Program-made: the position numbers and the translations under genes | The notes under the pieces: model-generated | The model's input: only the letters and a program-made list of their open reading frames with translations | Databases searched by the model: none | Told to the model about the DNA's origin: nothing | Origin: Spirosoma arboris | GTDB lineage: Bacteria; Bacteroidota; Bacteroidia; Cytophagales; Spirosomataceae | Direction: 5' to 3' | Length of the DNA: 64,000 bases | Assembly: GCF_009754945.1 (NCBI RefSeq) | Contig: NZ_WPIN01000001.1 | Span: 372,001 to 436,000, forward strand | Part shown: positions 33,672-43,224 of the stretch, one piece after another | Numbering within the stretch: the first letter of the stretch is position 1 | How the letters are laid out: each line of letters opens with the position of its first letter

Positions 33672-34649
33672 CTACCGTCCGATTGCTACTTTACGCAGAA
33701 TGGAATCAATAATCTGTAACGTCGTAACACCGTCGGCTTCAGCTTCGTAATTGAGCATGATACGGTGGTTGAATACGTCCGGGGCTACTTCTTTAATGTC
33801 TTCGGGCAGGACATAGTCACGCCGGTCGAAATAGGCGAGGGCTTTGGCTGCCAGATTCAGGTTGATACTGGCACGGGGCGATACACCAAATTGTATATAG
33901 CGGGCTTCATCGCGGAGGCTATATTCCAGTGGCCGGCGGGTGGCAAATACCAACTCAATGATGTAGCGTTCAAGGGTTTCAGAGATGGTGATGCCATTGA
34001 TTTCGTTGCGAATGGCCACCAACTCTTCCTTGCCTAATACTGGTTGCACCTCATAGTCAAAATTCATGTTCGACATTCGGCGCATGACTTCCAGTTCGTC
34101 GTCTTTGCTTAGATAATCGACAAAGACTTTCATCATGAAGCGGTCTACCTGGGCTTCGGGCAATGGATAGGTACCTTCCTGCTCCACAGGATTTTGGGTT
34201 GCCAGTACCAGAAAAGGTCGGTCCAGAACAAACGTTTCTTCGCCAATCGTTACCTGTTTCTCCTGCATGGCTTCGAGCAGTGCTGCCTGCACCTTCGCGG
34301 GGGAACGATTGACTTCATCGGCCAGAATCAGATTGGCAAAAATGGGGCCTTGTTTTACCTCAAACTCAGCCGTTTTCTGATTGAAGATCATCGTCCCAAT
34401 CAGGTCGGCGGGTAGCAGATCGGGCGTAAACTGGATGCGCTGAAAATCTAATTCCAGTACTTTGGCCAGTGTGTTGATTGTCAATGTTTTGGCTAGTCCA
34501 GGGACGCCTTCAAGCAGAATGTGGCCGCCTGTAAACAGACCAATAAGCAGCCGATTGAGCAGGCGCTCCTGCCCAACCACAACCTGGCTCATCTCGCTGA
34601 AAACTTCGCGAATTTTAGTATGGTAGGTAAAAGAGGTGGTTGATTGCAT
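33672..34649 (-). CDS. MoxR-family AAA+ ATPase
   Basis: A 325-residue AAA+ protein. Walker A is GVPGLAKT, Walker B LILADEVNR, sensor 1 ATQNPVEQEGTYPLPEAQ, and the lid region ends in a helical bundle. MoxR proteins act as chaperones, usually with VWA-domain and DUF58 partners; none are encoded here, which is slightly unusual. It sits 2 bp after prmC and 4 bp before msrB, so the three are probably one transcript. Confidence 0.92.
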   Translation of the reverse strand: MQSTTSFTYHTKIREVFSEMSQVVVGQERLLNRLLIGLFTGGHILLEGVPGLAKTLTINTLAKVLELDFQRIQFTPDLLPADLIGTMIFNQKTAEFEVKQGPIFANLILADEVNRSPAKVQAALLEAMQEKQVTIGEETFVLDRPFLVLATQNPVEQEGTYPLPEAQVDRFMMKVFVDYLSKDDELEVMRRMSNMNFDYEVQPVLGKEELVAIRNEINGITISETLERYIIELVFATRRPLEYSLRDEARYIQFGVSPRASINLNLAAKALAYFDRRDYVLPEDIKEVAPDVFNHRIMLNYEAEADGVTTLQIIDSILRKVAIGR

Positions 34650-34651
34650 TT

Positions 34652-35500
34652 TTAAAATGTTGCCCGTATGCTTCGATCCTTGCCATGAATATCTTTATAG
34701 ACCTGAATTTTAGTGAAGCCCCGTTCGGCAAATACCTGTCTGGTGGCTTCGCCAAAGCGTTCATTAATTTCAACGTAACAAGATCCATCTTTCGTTAGAT
34801 GACGAACACAAAAATCGGCGACCGCTTTGTAAAACACCAGCGGATCATTGTCTTCTACAAACAACGCAAGGCCGGGTTCATACTCAAGTACATTGCGGTG
34901 CATATCGGCGGCTTCTGAACGGGTTACATAAGGCGGGTTACTCACCACACAATCGAACCGACGGCTGAAATCCGCGGGTACATTCAGAATATCCTGAATC
35001 TCGAAAATAACATCGGCGTTAAGATTTTGGGCATTCCGTTGGGCAAGAGTGAGGGCTTCATCTGAAACATCCCAACCTGTTACAACCGACTGGGGAAGAA
35101 ATCGAGCCAGCGTGATGGCAATACACCCACTGCCCGTACCAATGTCCACGATAGGGACATCGTCGGTCCGGTCAGCAAAATCGTGCATAATTAGCCGTAC
35201 CAGGTCTTCGGTTTCGGGTCTTGGAATCAATACATCAGGGGATACTTCGAATTCTAAACCGCAGAAAATGGTTGTGCCAATAACGTGCTGGATGGGTTCC
35301 TGTCGGTTCAGACGCTCCAAGATCTTAAACCAGTCGGGTTCTGTACGATTTGGAGGTAAGGGCTTATCGGTCAGTACATCCGTTTTGCGCAACCCGAAGT
35401 AATGCTCGAGCAGCATAAAGGCCATTTCCCTCGCTTCTTCGGGTGGGTAGGCTGTAATGTTCTTGCTTAGGCGGTCGTATAGAGGTTTGGCGGTGGCCAT
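34652..35500 (-). CDS. prmC: Peptide chain release factor N5-glutamine methyltransferase PrmC
   Basis: A 282-residue SAM-dependent methyltransferase that modifies the GGQ glutamine of release factors RF1 and RF2. The N-terminal helical domain covers about 1-80. The SAM motif VDIGTGSGCIAITLA and the substrate motif NPPY (in VVSNPPYVTRSE) are intact. ATG 35500 gives the usual length. It is divergent from ribD across a palindromic spacer (35546-35618). Confidence 0.94.
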   Translation of the reverse strand: MATAKPLYDRLSKNITAYPPEEAREMAFMLLEHYFGLRKTDVLTDKPLPPNRTEPDWFKILERLNRQEPIQHVIGTTIFCGLEFEVSPDVLIPRPETEDLVRLIMHDFADRTDDVPIVDIGTGSGCIAITLARFLPQSVVTGWDVSDEALTLAQRNAQNLNADVIFEIQDILNVPADFSRRFDCVVSNPPYVTRSEAADMHRNVLEYEPGLALFVEDNDPLVFYKAVADFCVRHLTKDGSCYVEINERFGEATRQVFAERGFTKIQVYKDIHGKDRSIRATF

Positions 35501-35545
35501 TGAGTTCTGTCAAGTAATTTTGTCAAAAATAGGGAAGTTTACGGT

Positions 35546-35618
35546 TTATCGTTTCAAGTTTCGAGTTCCATGTTCCCAGGACCTCTGCCATCATGGAACC
35601 TAAAATCTGAAACGATAA
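35546..35618. repeat. Nested palindrome with TTTCAAGTT-type sequence
   Basis: Outer arms TTATCGTTTCA (35546-35556) and TGAAACGATAA (35608-35618) are perfect. Inner arms GTTCCATG (35565-35572) and CATGGAAC (35592-35599) are also perfect. The left half contains TTTCAAGTTTCGAGTTCC, related to the palindrome at 43210-43314. It lies 17 bp before the ribD start, in the prmC/ribD divergent gap. Confidence 0.75.
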
Positions 35619-35635
35619 GTCACAAAGTACAAATT

Positions 35636-36727
35636 ATGAATCAATTCATGCGTCGGGCTCTTGAATTAGCTACGCTTGGACGAGGGTATGTCAGCCCCAA
35701 TCCAATGGTCGGCTGTGTCATTGTGCATGATCCAGAAGGAACTGAACCGCGAATCATTGGCGAGGGGTGGCATCAACGTTACGGAGAAGCGCATGCTGAA
35801 CGAAATGCGATAGCCTCGGTTCGGCCCGAAGATTTGCCTTTACTGCCCCAAAGCACAGCTTATGTAACCCTCGAACCCTGTTCGCACTATGGTAAGCAGC
35901 CCCCTTGCGCAGATTTGCTCATCGAAAAGCAGATTGGGTGCGTGGTTTGCTGTAACGACGACCCGAATCCATTGGTAAGTGGTCAGGGCTTTGCGAAACT
36001 ACGGGCAGCTGGTATTACCGTTGAAACAGGCTTTTTATCCGAAATCGGGCGTGAGTTGAACGCTCGTTTTTTTACCTTTTTTGAGCAGAGTAGGCCTTAC
36101 ATCATGCTGAAGTGGGCTGAAACATCCGATGGCTTTATTGGAGCAGAGGGTGGTCAGCCTGTTAAAATAAGTGGCGACTTGGCGAACCGGCTAGTACATC
36201 GCTGGCGGAGTGAAGAAGATGCGATTATGGTAGGCACAAACACCGCCCGAATGGACAACCCCCGATTGAATACGCGCCTGTGGCCAGGGAAAAACCCAAC
36301 ACGGATTGTCATTGATAAGAACTTATCCCTTCCTGCTGACCTCAATTTATTTGACGGAACACAATCTACTATTGTTTATCATGAAAGTGAGGGAGAAATT
36401 GTAGAAGAGCGCCCCAACGTCATTCACTCAATCACTCCCCGGAACGCCGGTCCAATCCTCATTCACTTATTAAATGACCTTCATGAACGTAAGATTCAGT
36501 CTGTATTAGTTGAAGGTGGAGCGAAACTTTTGCAGTCGTTTATCGAGGCTGGTCTGTGGGATGAAATGCGGGTATTTCGTAGCCGAATGATGCTGGGAAA
36601 AGGGCGGTTCGCCGGTGCGATAAAAGCTCCAGCCGTGCAAGGTTCGTTGAGCAGCAGAGAAATGATAGGGGAGGATGAACTGACGATTTATAAAAATAGC
36701 CCCGAAAACGAATCCGGGGCCATTTAA
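35636..36727 (+). CDS. ribD: Riboflavin biosynthesis protein RibD
   Basis: A 363-residue bifunctional enzyme. The N-terminal deaminase domain has the zinc motifs HAERNAI and PCSHYGKQPPC. The C-terminal reductase domain has LKWAETSDGFIG and the VEGGAKLLQSF segment. Together they convert 2,5-diamino-6-ribosylamino-pyrimidinone phosphate to the ribityl form. ATG 35636 (MNQFMRRALELATLGRG) is preferred; the open frame back to 35570 runs through the palindrome. No FMN riboswitch is seen upstream. Its 3' end also encodes a minus-strand terminator. Confidence 0.93.
   Translation: MNQFMRRALELATLGRGYVSPNPMVGCVIVHDPEGTEPRIIGEGWHQRYGEAHAERNAIASVRPEDLPLLPQSTAYVTLEPCSHYGKQPPCADLLIEKQIGCVVCCNDDPNPLVSGQGFAKLRAAGITVETGFLSEIGRELNARFFTFFEQSRPYIMLKWAETSDGFIGAEGGQPVKISGDLANRLVHRWRSEEDAIMVGTNTARMDNPRLNTRLWPGKNPTRIVIDKNLSLPADLNLFDGTQSTIVYHESEGEIVEERPNVIHSITPRNAGPILIHLLNDLHERKIQSVLVEGGAKLLQSFIEAGLWDEMRVFRSRMMLGKGRFAGAIKAPAVQGSLSSREMIGEDELTIYKNSPENESGAI
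36690..36720 (-). terminator. Minus-strand terminator inside the ribD 3' end
   Basis: Arms GCCCCG (36699-36704) and CGGGGC (36715-36720) with a 10-nt loop. Reading the minus strand, the stem is followed by TATTTTTAT. It would end the TonB-receptor/lipoprotein transcript, yet lies within the last codons of ribD. Confidence 0.7.
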
Positions 36728-36749
36728 GCAAGCATCACTCTTAAAATTC

Positions 36750-37259
36750 CTAATTCGATTGGGCAACGGGTGCGGCATTTGCACCTATATCACCACTGGC
36801 TACCAGTGTTGTACCGGATAGTACTTTGACATTGGCACTGTAGGTGCTCAACTTGTCGTAGAAACCCGCTTCATTGATCGTAAAGTATTTATTGCTGGAA
36901 AACTCGCCGGTAGCCCCACTAATGGCGTCAAGCGGTTTGAGCGCCGTGGTAGCATTATCCGAAAGCTTACCCTGATAAATAGAGGACGTATAGGACGTTC
37001 CTGAAACGGTATTATAGAGCCCTATTTCGACCAGAGTAACCGAAGAATTGTACTTGTAAAATACCACGCGTCCGTAAACAGTCGCCCCTGATGCTGATGT
37101 TAGCGTATATGACTTATACGTCGTTACAGTACCACCGCCCGGTGCCACACTTGTGTTGGGTTCGTATTTATTCTGCTCACACGAACTCAGAAAAATAACT
37201 GCGGAAAAGAAAAGACCCAGTAAAGGTAAAATGCTTCTTTTAGTGAAATATCGATTCAT
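36750..37259 (-). CDS. Lipoprotein of unknown function, partner of TonB receptor
   Basis: A 169-residue lipoprotein. The signal peptide ends in LSSC with the acylated cysteine near residue 27. The mature protein is serine/threonine and tyrosine rich with alternating strand patterns, suggesting a small beta-sandwich. It follows the TonB receptor by 14 bp and probably shares its transcript, in the manner of SusC/D-like pairs, but it is far too small to be SusD. No family is recognised. Confidence 0.75.
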   Translation of the reverse strand: MNRYFTKRSILPLLGLFFSAVIFLSSCEQNKYEPNTSVAPGGGTVTTYKSYTLTSASGATVYGRVVFYKYNSSVTLVEIGLYNTVSGTSYTSSIYQGKLSDNATTALKPLDAISGATGEFSSNKYFTINEAGFYDKLSTYSANVKVLSGTTLVASGDIGANAAPVAQSN

Positions 37260-37273
37260 AGCTGGAGTTACAG

Positions 37274-40228
37274 TTAGAAGTTAAACGCTACACGGCCATA
37301 ATAATAAGCACCATTGGAACCTTGCTGGTTGTTAGAGTACAGATAAAAACCCTGATTCTCCGGGCGGAGGATTTGAGGATATTTATCGAAAATGTTGCTG
37401 CCTCCAATGGATATTTTCACATTACGGTTTATGCTGTAGCCGAAGCTTAGGTCAAAAATCGCCTGGCCCGAAAATGTTTGGTCATAATAATTGCCGTCGT
37501 TATCAGCAGAGGTGGAGCGCTCTGTAACCGATCCGAAGTAGGTGCCCCGTAGCATGGCGTCAAATTTGTTGAAACGATAGGCAACAGAAGCGATTAGTTT
37601 TGTTCGTGGGGTTCCCGTCTCAAATTGGCCTATGACGCTGCGACTCAGGTATTTTTCAACAACCTGATCTTCGGTCAGATTGGCTACATTCAGGTTCAGC
37701 GACTTCCGGTTCAGCACTGAGTTTTTGCTCAAAATAGCGGCCAGCGTGAACGTCAGGCTTTTGTCTTTCGGAAGTGCGAGCGAATAGTTTCCAACAACTT
37801 CGATCCCTTTAGAGCGAACATCAGCACCATTCACAAAAAACTGAGCTTCCCCATCTCCGATTACTTCCTGATAATTATTGCCAACTTCCGACGCGTTGAA
37901 ATAGCTGGTCTGGAAAATACGGTTGTCTACGTCGATCTGGTAAGCATCTACTGTTACTTCAAAGCCACGAACGGGCTGATAGGTAAGCCCAAATCCGTAG
38001 GTACGTGATTGCTCCTGTTTCAGGCCTTTAATACCCAAAACACGGGCAGCCGTGCTGTTTGTTGGATACGTAGTTACGTCCAGCGGCTGCGGAATTCCAT
38101 TTGCATCCGGTACGAATGCCGTAGCCGTGTGCGTATAGTTCAATTCCTGTAGCGAAGGAGCCCGGAAACCGCTGGCAATAGAACCGCGGATAGAAAGGGT
38201 TTTTGAGATCGAATACCGGGCGGCCAGTTTACCGATGGTTACGCCACCAAAATCAGAATAGTTTTCCAGGCGGAAAGCGCCGGCGACCAGGAAGTTTCGG
38301 GTGAGCTCCAATTCAGCATCCAGATAAGCCGCCATCGTCGTTCTGAATTCATTGCGTTCATTCTTAGGACCAAAGCCTGAAAAACACTGGCAGTTTGCCG
38401 ACAGGTTTTTAACCGTCACTTGTTGGCCTGCATAAACCGATAATGGCTTTCCGGTGGCATCAACAATTGGGGCGCTCGCTTCATTTTCCAGAGGTTTGCC
38501 GTCTGGCCCGACCAGAAGCCCGGCCTGACCTACGGTCAGTATACCCGCATCGCCATAAGTATAGCTTTCTTCCTGGCCTTTCATGATTTTGTAATTCTCA
38601 ACGCGCATTTCGGCACCAAAGGCAACGTTCAAGCCATTCATCACCCCTTTGAAATAGCGGGAAAAATCGAGGTTAGTCGAGTTCTGCGTGAACTGGTGGG
38701 TACCGATATTCATGTTCACCGGCGAGTTGGAACCCATAGAGGCATTGATCGTATTGACCATACCAATGCGCATCGTATTGCTTCCGAAGGTATTGCTGAA
38801 GTCAACGTTGAATTCCCCCATCTTACTTTTAATACCTACGGTGTTCGAAAGGTCAGATGTGTTGGAGGTCATCTGGGGCCGATAGCCGTTGGGATAGAGC
38901 AAATAATTGAACCGGTCGGTTTGAGCGGGCCGGCGGAAATAGCACGAGAAGCCTTCCAGATACTTATACGAAGCGCCACCAAAACTGTAGAATGTAGTGG
39001 TTGGATTGATCTCGTAGCCTGCATTATAAAACATGCTACCAAGCGTAATGGCGGGCATCCCGGCGTATACTGCAAAATCGGCCTTTGTCAATCCGCGAGC
39101 GCTCATCAGACCATCTTCTGTTTTCAGCGACGTCATCAGCGAGGTGTTGCCTGCCACCTGAGCACTGATTAATTCCGGATTGGTGATGACTGGGTTGCCG
39201 TTCTTGTCGGTTCGGAGGTTATTCAGATAGGTGTTGTCAAAGAAACCCCAGTCGTTGACAAATGGGCGAAGTGTAGGCCGGCGCTGGGTAATCTGACCTG
39301 AAATATTCAGGAATCCTTTTTCTGCAATTTTGAACCCGTAGTTGGCATCAAACTGATAGTTAAAGCCATCTGGCTTTCCCGTTTTGGTTAGCGCTCCGGC
39401 TTGCCCACCTGTATTGGCGTAGCCGCCACCGGTCAGGCTGGCGGTTAATTTGTTCGTCCCTTTTTTCAGGATGATGTTCACTACCCCAGCTACGGCATCT
39501 GAACCGTACTGGGCAGCAGCGCCATCCCGAAGAATTTCTACCCGATCAATAGCCGATACGGGAATAGTCATTAAATCGACGGTAGTAGATGGGCTACCAA
39601 CCGCCGTTTCGGTGATGAGCAGAGCAGACGTATGGCGTCGCTTTCCGTTAACCAGAACAAGGATCTGATTAGGAGCCATATTTCGTAACTGAACCGGATC
39701 GACGTGCGAGTTTAGGTCACCACCCTGTGAGCGAACAGAGTTGAAACTAGGTGCCACAACGGCCAGCATTTGGGCCAGATCCATTTGAGGAAGAGAGCCC
39801 ATAATGTCCTTGATCGAAATGACATCTACCGGCACGGGCGACTCAATGATAGTACGTCCGACGTTTCGTGTTCCGGTTACCACGAGTTCCGTTAGCTGCG
39901 TTGCATCTTCCTCTAACGGAATATCAAAATTAGTTTTATCGCCTACTTTTATCTCTTGGGCTTTGAAGCCAATAAAGCTAACGACCAGGATATCAGTTGG
40001 TAAGGCTTCCAGGGAAAACATGCCCTGATTATCGGTAACTGCGCCCTTCCGGCTATTACCCTTGACCAGTACATTGACTCCCTGTAAGGCTTCGGAAGCC
40101 CCGCTGGTATACACTTTACCTGTTATTCTTTTAGCCTGCGCCCAGACGTCCATAGGGCTCATAGCAGCCATAATAAATAGGATGACTGCTACCGGTAAAA
40201 TGTCATGTCTACGTAATTTTCTTTGCAT
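37274..40228 (-). CDS. TonB-dependent outer-membrane receptor with carboxypeptidase-regulatory-like domain
   Basis: A 984-residue receptor. A signal peptide (to about residue 30) is followed by a CarbopepD_reg-like domain (ITGKVYTSGASEALQGVNVLVKG). The plug domain starts near TELVVTGTRNVGRTI and includes VEILRDGAAAQYGSDAVAGVVNI. A 22-strand barrel ends in the aromatic residue of GRVAFNF. The plug motif and the absence of a SusD gene point to a siderophore/vitamin or peptide receptor type rather than a glycan SusC. The substrate cannot be told. A long spacer with a 20-bp inverted repeat lies upstream. Confidence 0.93.
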   Translation of the reverse strand: MQRKLRRHDILPVAVILFIMAAMSPMDVWAQAKRITGKVYTSGASEALQGVNVLVKGNSRKGAVTDNQGMFSLEALPTDILVVSFIGFKAQEIKVGDKTNFDIPLEEDATQLTELVVTGTRNVGRTIIESPVPVDVISIKDIMGSLPQMDLAQMLAVVAPSFNSVRSQGGDLNSHVDPVQLRNMAPNQILVLVNGKRRHTSALLITETAVGSPSTTVDLMTIPVSAIDRVEILRDGAAAQYGSDAVAGVVNIILKKGTNKLTASLTGGGYANTGGQAGALTKTGKPDGFNYQFDANYGFKIAEKGFLNISGQITQRRPTLRPFVNDWGFFDNTYLNNLRTDKNGNPVITNPELISAQVAGNTSLMTSLKTEDGLMSARGLTKADFAVYAGMPAITLGSMFYNAGYEINPTTTFYSFGGASYKYLEGFSCYFRRPAQTDRFNYLLYPNGYRPQMTSNTSDLSNTVGIKSKMGEFNVDFSNTFGSNTMRIGMVNTINASMGSNSPVNMNIGTHQFTQNSTNLDFSRYFKGVMNGLNVAFGAEMRVENYKIMKGQEESYTYGDAGILTVGQAGLLVGPDGKPLENEASAPIVDATGKPLSVYAGQQVTVKNLSANCQCFSGFGPKNERNEFRTTMAAYLDAELELTRNFLVAGAFRLENYSDFGGVTIGKLAARYSISKTLSIRGSIASGFRAPSLQELNYTHTATAFVPDANGIPQPLDVTTYPTNSTAARVLGIKGLKQEQSRTYGFGLTYQPVRGFEVTVDAYQIDVDNRIFQTSYFNASEVGNNYQEVIGDGEAQFFVNGADVRSKGIEVVGNYSLALPKDKSLTFTLAAILSKNSVLNRKSLNLNVANLTEDQVVEKYLSRSVIGQFETGTPRTKLIASVAYRFNKFDAMLRGTYFGSVTERSTSADNDGNYYDQTFSGQAIFDLSFGYSINRNVKISIGGSNIFDKYPQILRPENQGFYLYSNNQQGSNGAYYYGRVAFNF

Positions 40229-40601
40229 GTTAATTGGGGGATTTATGTTGGGAAGTTGGAGAAATTCACATGAAATGGATACAGATAAATTTGGGCAATA
40301 GCATAGCTGAAGCCAGAAATTGGCTTGATAAAACTACCCAGTGTATTTGCTTAAAATTATAATGTCGCCAATCCTCTTATGTGAGGTTGATCAGCGACAT
40401 ATTTCCAGAATAGATGGACTCCCTAAAGGATATTACAGATAATGGCTGGGAGTATTATTTGTTGTACTTAATCGAAAGTACCAACTTTAATAATGTTAAA
40501 AAAGTATTATTTAGAATATTATATCGAATTATTTAAAAAATACAATACAATAAGAGTCTATTTATATTTATAGCAATAGGATTTATTAGTATAAGCTATC
40601 G
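40229..40601. other. AT-rich leader region upstream of TonB receptor
   Basis: Very AT-rich and without a credible gene. It should hold the promoter of the TonB receptor, but I find no perfect TAnnTTTG box on the minus strand. Nothing else is seen apart from the hairpin that follows at 40602-40662. Confidence 0.4.
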
Positions 40602-40662
40602 GAATGTGTTATTGAGTAATTGCATTAAGCATTCTTTAGAATAATTACTCAATAACACATTC
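40602..40662. repeat. Long perfect inverted repeat (20-bp arms)
   Basis: Arms 40602-40621 and 40643-40662 are exact reverse complements over 20 bp, enclosing a 21-nt loop. The core is TGTTATTGAGTAATT. It starts 18 bp after the nagA stop codon on the minus strand and about 370 bp before the TonB receptor start. No T-run follows. It could be a 3'-end structure, an attenuator or the remnant of a mobile element. Confidence 0.8.
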
Positions 40663-40680
40663 GCTAGTAATGAGTAGTTT

Positions 40681-41844
40681 TTAGGCTATTTTTTCGCCAG
40701 ATGCCCAGACGCCTTTTGTCTCCAATGAATTAGTAGTTCTAACTAGATTGGCTGCATAGCCCGCTTTAATTTTTCCTATGTGGTCGCCTAACCCTATGAT
40801 TTCTGCCGGAATTACAGAGGCCATTCTCAGGGCATTCGTTAATGGAATACCAGCTTGTTCAACGGCAATCCGGACGCAGTCGATCAGCGTAATGGCTGAG
40901 CCTGCCAGATTTCCTTCGTTATTGACATAGCGGCCCGGTCCATTAGCGTCGGGTTCAAAGTGCACGATAAACTGGCCTAGTTCAAACGTGTGCCGGGGGG
41001 GATTGGCAAATAGCGCATCCGAAATCAGAAAGAGTCGCTCCCCCAATAATCGGTAGGCAATGCGAATAGTGGTCGGATTGCAGTGATAGCTATCAGCAAT
41101 GATACTGGCCCGGACGGTTGGGTGATCAAATACGGCACCCACTACACCTGGCTCACGACTTTCGTATCCACGCATGGCATTATATAGATGCGTTGCCAGT
41201 GGCATGCCATCATTGAATGCTGCCGTGGCCTGCTGGTAGGTCGCGTTGCTATGCCCGAGGGAAAGAAGTGTATTGGCGTGCTTAAGTCGTTTAATCGTGT
41301 TGAATTGCTCAGGAGTCAGAATTTCGGGAGCCAGTGTCAAAATTCGAATGACATCGGCATTCGTACCAAATAGGGTTTCCAGTTCACCATCGGCAGGCGT
41401 TCGAACGTAGGCCATGCTGTGCGCTCCCCGCTTGATGGGATTGAAATAAGGCCCTTCGATGTGAATACCCGGAACCCCCAACGGATTCTCTTTTCGCACG
41501 ACCTGTACTGCTGCCATCGACTGCTGCATGATATCGAGCGAAGTCGAGTGAATCGTGGGGAGCAACGTAGTGGTGCCGTTTCGGACATGGGAGTCGTAAA
41601 TATGCCGGACGGTTTCGGGTGTTGGCTGATCGTTCAGGAATTGGCTTGACCCACCGTAAAGTTGTAAATCCACGAAACCCGGAAGCAGGTAGTCGCCATT
41701 GAGGTCGATTACGGTTGGATCACTGGATTCTGTAGAAGTTTCTGCGGTTGAGATCTCCTGGATACGACCATTGTCAATGCGCACTGACGCGTTGGAAAGC
41801 CATTCTTCGCCGGTAAAAACGGTGGCGTTGATAAACTGATTCAT
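40681..41844 (-). CDS. nagA: N-acetylglucosamine-6-phosphate deacetylase
   Basis: A 387-residue amidohydrolase. The metal/substrate motifs HIEGPYFN, LGHSNATY, HLYNAM and SDALFA are all present, as is the N-terminal LPGFVDLQLYGG. It deacetylates GlcNAc-6-phosphate in amino-sugar recycling, feeding glucosamine-6-phosphate to the cell wall or to catabolism. ATG 41844 gives the usual length. It is followed by the 20-bp hairpin and is divergent from aroA. Confidence 0.93.
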   Translation of the reverse strand: MNQFINATVFTGEEWLSNASVRIDNGRIQEISTAETSTESSDPTVIDLNGDYLLPGFVDLQLYGGSSQFLNDQPTPETVRHIYDSHVRNGTTTLLPTIHSTSLDIMQQSMAAVQVVRKENPLGVPGIHIEGPYFNPIKRGAHSMAYVRTPADGELETLFGTNADVIRILTLAPEILTPEQFNTIKRLKHANTLLSLGHSNATYQQATAAFNDGMPLATHLYNAMRGYESREPGVVGAVFDHPTVRASIIADSYHCNPTTIRIAYRLLGERLFLISDALFANPPRHTFELGQFIVHFEPDANGPGRYVNNEGNLAGSAITLIDCVRIAVEQAGIPLTNALRMASVIPAEIIGLGDHIGKIKAGYAANLVRTTNSLETKGVWASGEKIA

Positions 41845-41913
41845 ACGAAAAAAGCGGTTTCATGTCGGCTAACAAGCCAATGATGGCCGGAATCTAGCAG
41901 TAATTTCGTTTTT

Positions 41914-43224
41914 TTGCGAACTATTTCGTGTCAGTACCAATCTGTTTATCTCTTGAACGCTGTTCGTTTATCTCCTCCCGCTACGCTGACGAATCCTGGT
42001 ATCGTCCAGGTGACTATACCCCTGGCTTCGTCGAAAAGTGAAAGCAATCGTGCCCTTATCATTGATGCCCTGACTGGCTTTCAGTGTGATCTAAAAAATC
42101 TATCGACCGCCCGCGATACGCAAACGATGATTCGATTGCTGAAATCGCAGGACAATACGGCTGATGTGCTGGATGCTGGCACGACAATGCGTTTTTTGAC
42201 GGCCTATTTTACCGTAACGGGACAACAAAAAACGATGACGGGTACACCGCGTATGTGCGAGCGCCCCATTGGTATTCTGGTGGATGCGTTGCGGACACTG
42301 GGTGCAGATATTACCTATCTCAACAAAGAAGGCTATCCGCCATTGCAAATCAATGGTTTCAGCTCCTCAGAGAGCAACCGGATCAGCATTCGGGGAGATG
42401 TGAGCAGCCAGTATATTTCGGCATTGGTGATGATTGCTCCGCTGTTGCCGAACGGCCTGACGCTGGAATTGACCGGCGCCATTGGATCGCGACCGTATAT
42501 TGAAATGACACTGGAACAGATGGCCTATTTCGGAGCCGATGTTCAGGCTGATTGGGCGACAAACACGATTACGATTACTCCTAAACCCTACACTCCCAAA
42601 CCCTACGCCATCGAATCCGATTGGTCGGGAGCGAGTTACTGGTATAGTGTAGCGGCTTTAGCTCAAGACGAAACGGCAGAAATCAACCTGCTGGGCTTGA
42701 AATCGAAATCCTTACAGGGCGATAGTGCTATTGTGGACATCATGCGGTCGTTGGGCGTAGAGAGTACGTTTACCGAATCGGGCGTTCGATTGACCAAATG
42801 CCCGACCAGTGAATTCCTTGCCTGGGACTTTACCGATTGCCCTGATCTGGCGCAAACCGTTGCTGTTTGTGCCGCTGTGAAAGGAGTGACCCTACATTTG
42901 ACCGGTATCGAAAGCCTGAAAATTAAGGAAACCGACCGGGTCGCAGCTTTGCAGGCTGAGCTACAAAAAGTTGGTGCCGAACTGGTTGAACTTGAGCCAA
43001 ACCATCGTTACGAAGTACATCAATTAACAGCAAGCCATACGGTCCCCGCCACGATTAAAACCTACGACGATCACCGTATGGCGATGGCCTTTGCTCCGGT
43101 AGCCATGCGTGAAGAGATTATCATTGAAGAGCCAAGAGTTGTCGATAAATCATACCCAAGCTTTTGGGACGATATGGCGAGAGTAGCAACAGTTGACTTT
43201 ATTGATGAATTGTTTCAAGTTTAA
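41914..43224 (+). CDS. aroA: 3-phosphoshikimate 1-carboxyvinyltransferase (EPSP synthase)
   Basis: A protein of about 436 residues. Key segments are SKSESNRAL (the K of the S/KSxSNR active site), LDAGTTMRFLTAYF, RGDVSSQYISALVM and KETDRVAAL with the DDHRMAM motif. It joins shikimate-3-phosphate and PEP in aromatic amino-acid synthesis. The start is uncertain: no ATG is available, the frame begins at TTG 41914, and TTG 41953 would give a N-terminus closer to relatives. The last codons and stop lie inside the palindrome at 43210-43314. Confidence 0.92.
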   Translation: MRTISCQYQSVYLLNAVRLSPPATLTNPGIVQVTIPLASSKSESNRALIIDALTGFQCDLKNLSTARDTQTMIRLLKSQDNTADVLDAGTTMRFLTAYFTVTGQQKTMTGTPRMCERPIGILVDALRTLGADITYLNKEGYPPLQINGFSSSESNRISIRGDVSSQYISALVMIAPLLPNGLTLELTGAIGSRPYIEMTLEQMAYFGADVQADWATNTITITPKPYTPKPYAIESDWSGASYWYSVAALAQDETAEINLLGLKSKSLQGDSAIVDIMRSLGVESTFTESGVRLTKCPTSEFLAWDFTDCPDLAQTVAVCAAVKGVTLHLTGIESLKIKETDRVAALQAELQKVGAELVELEPNHRYEVHQLTASHTVPATIKTYDDHRMAMAFAPVAMREEIIIEEPRVVDKSYPSFWDDMARVATVDFIDELFQV

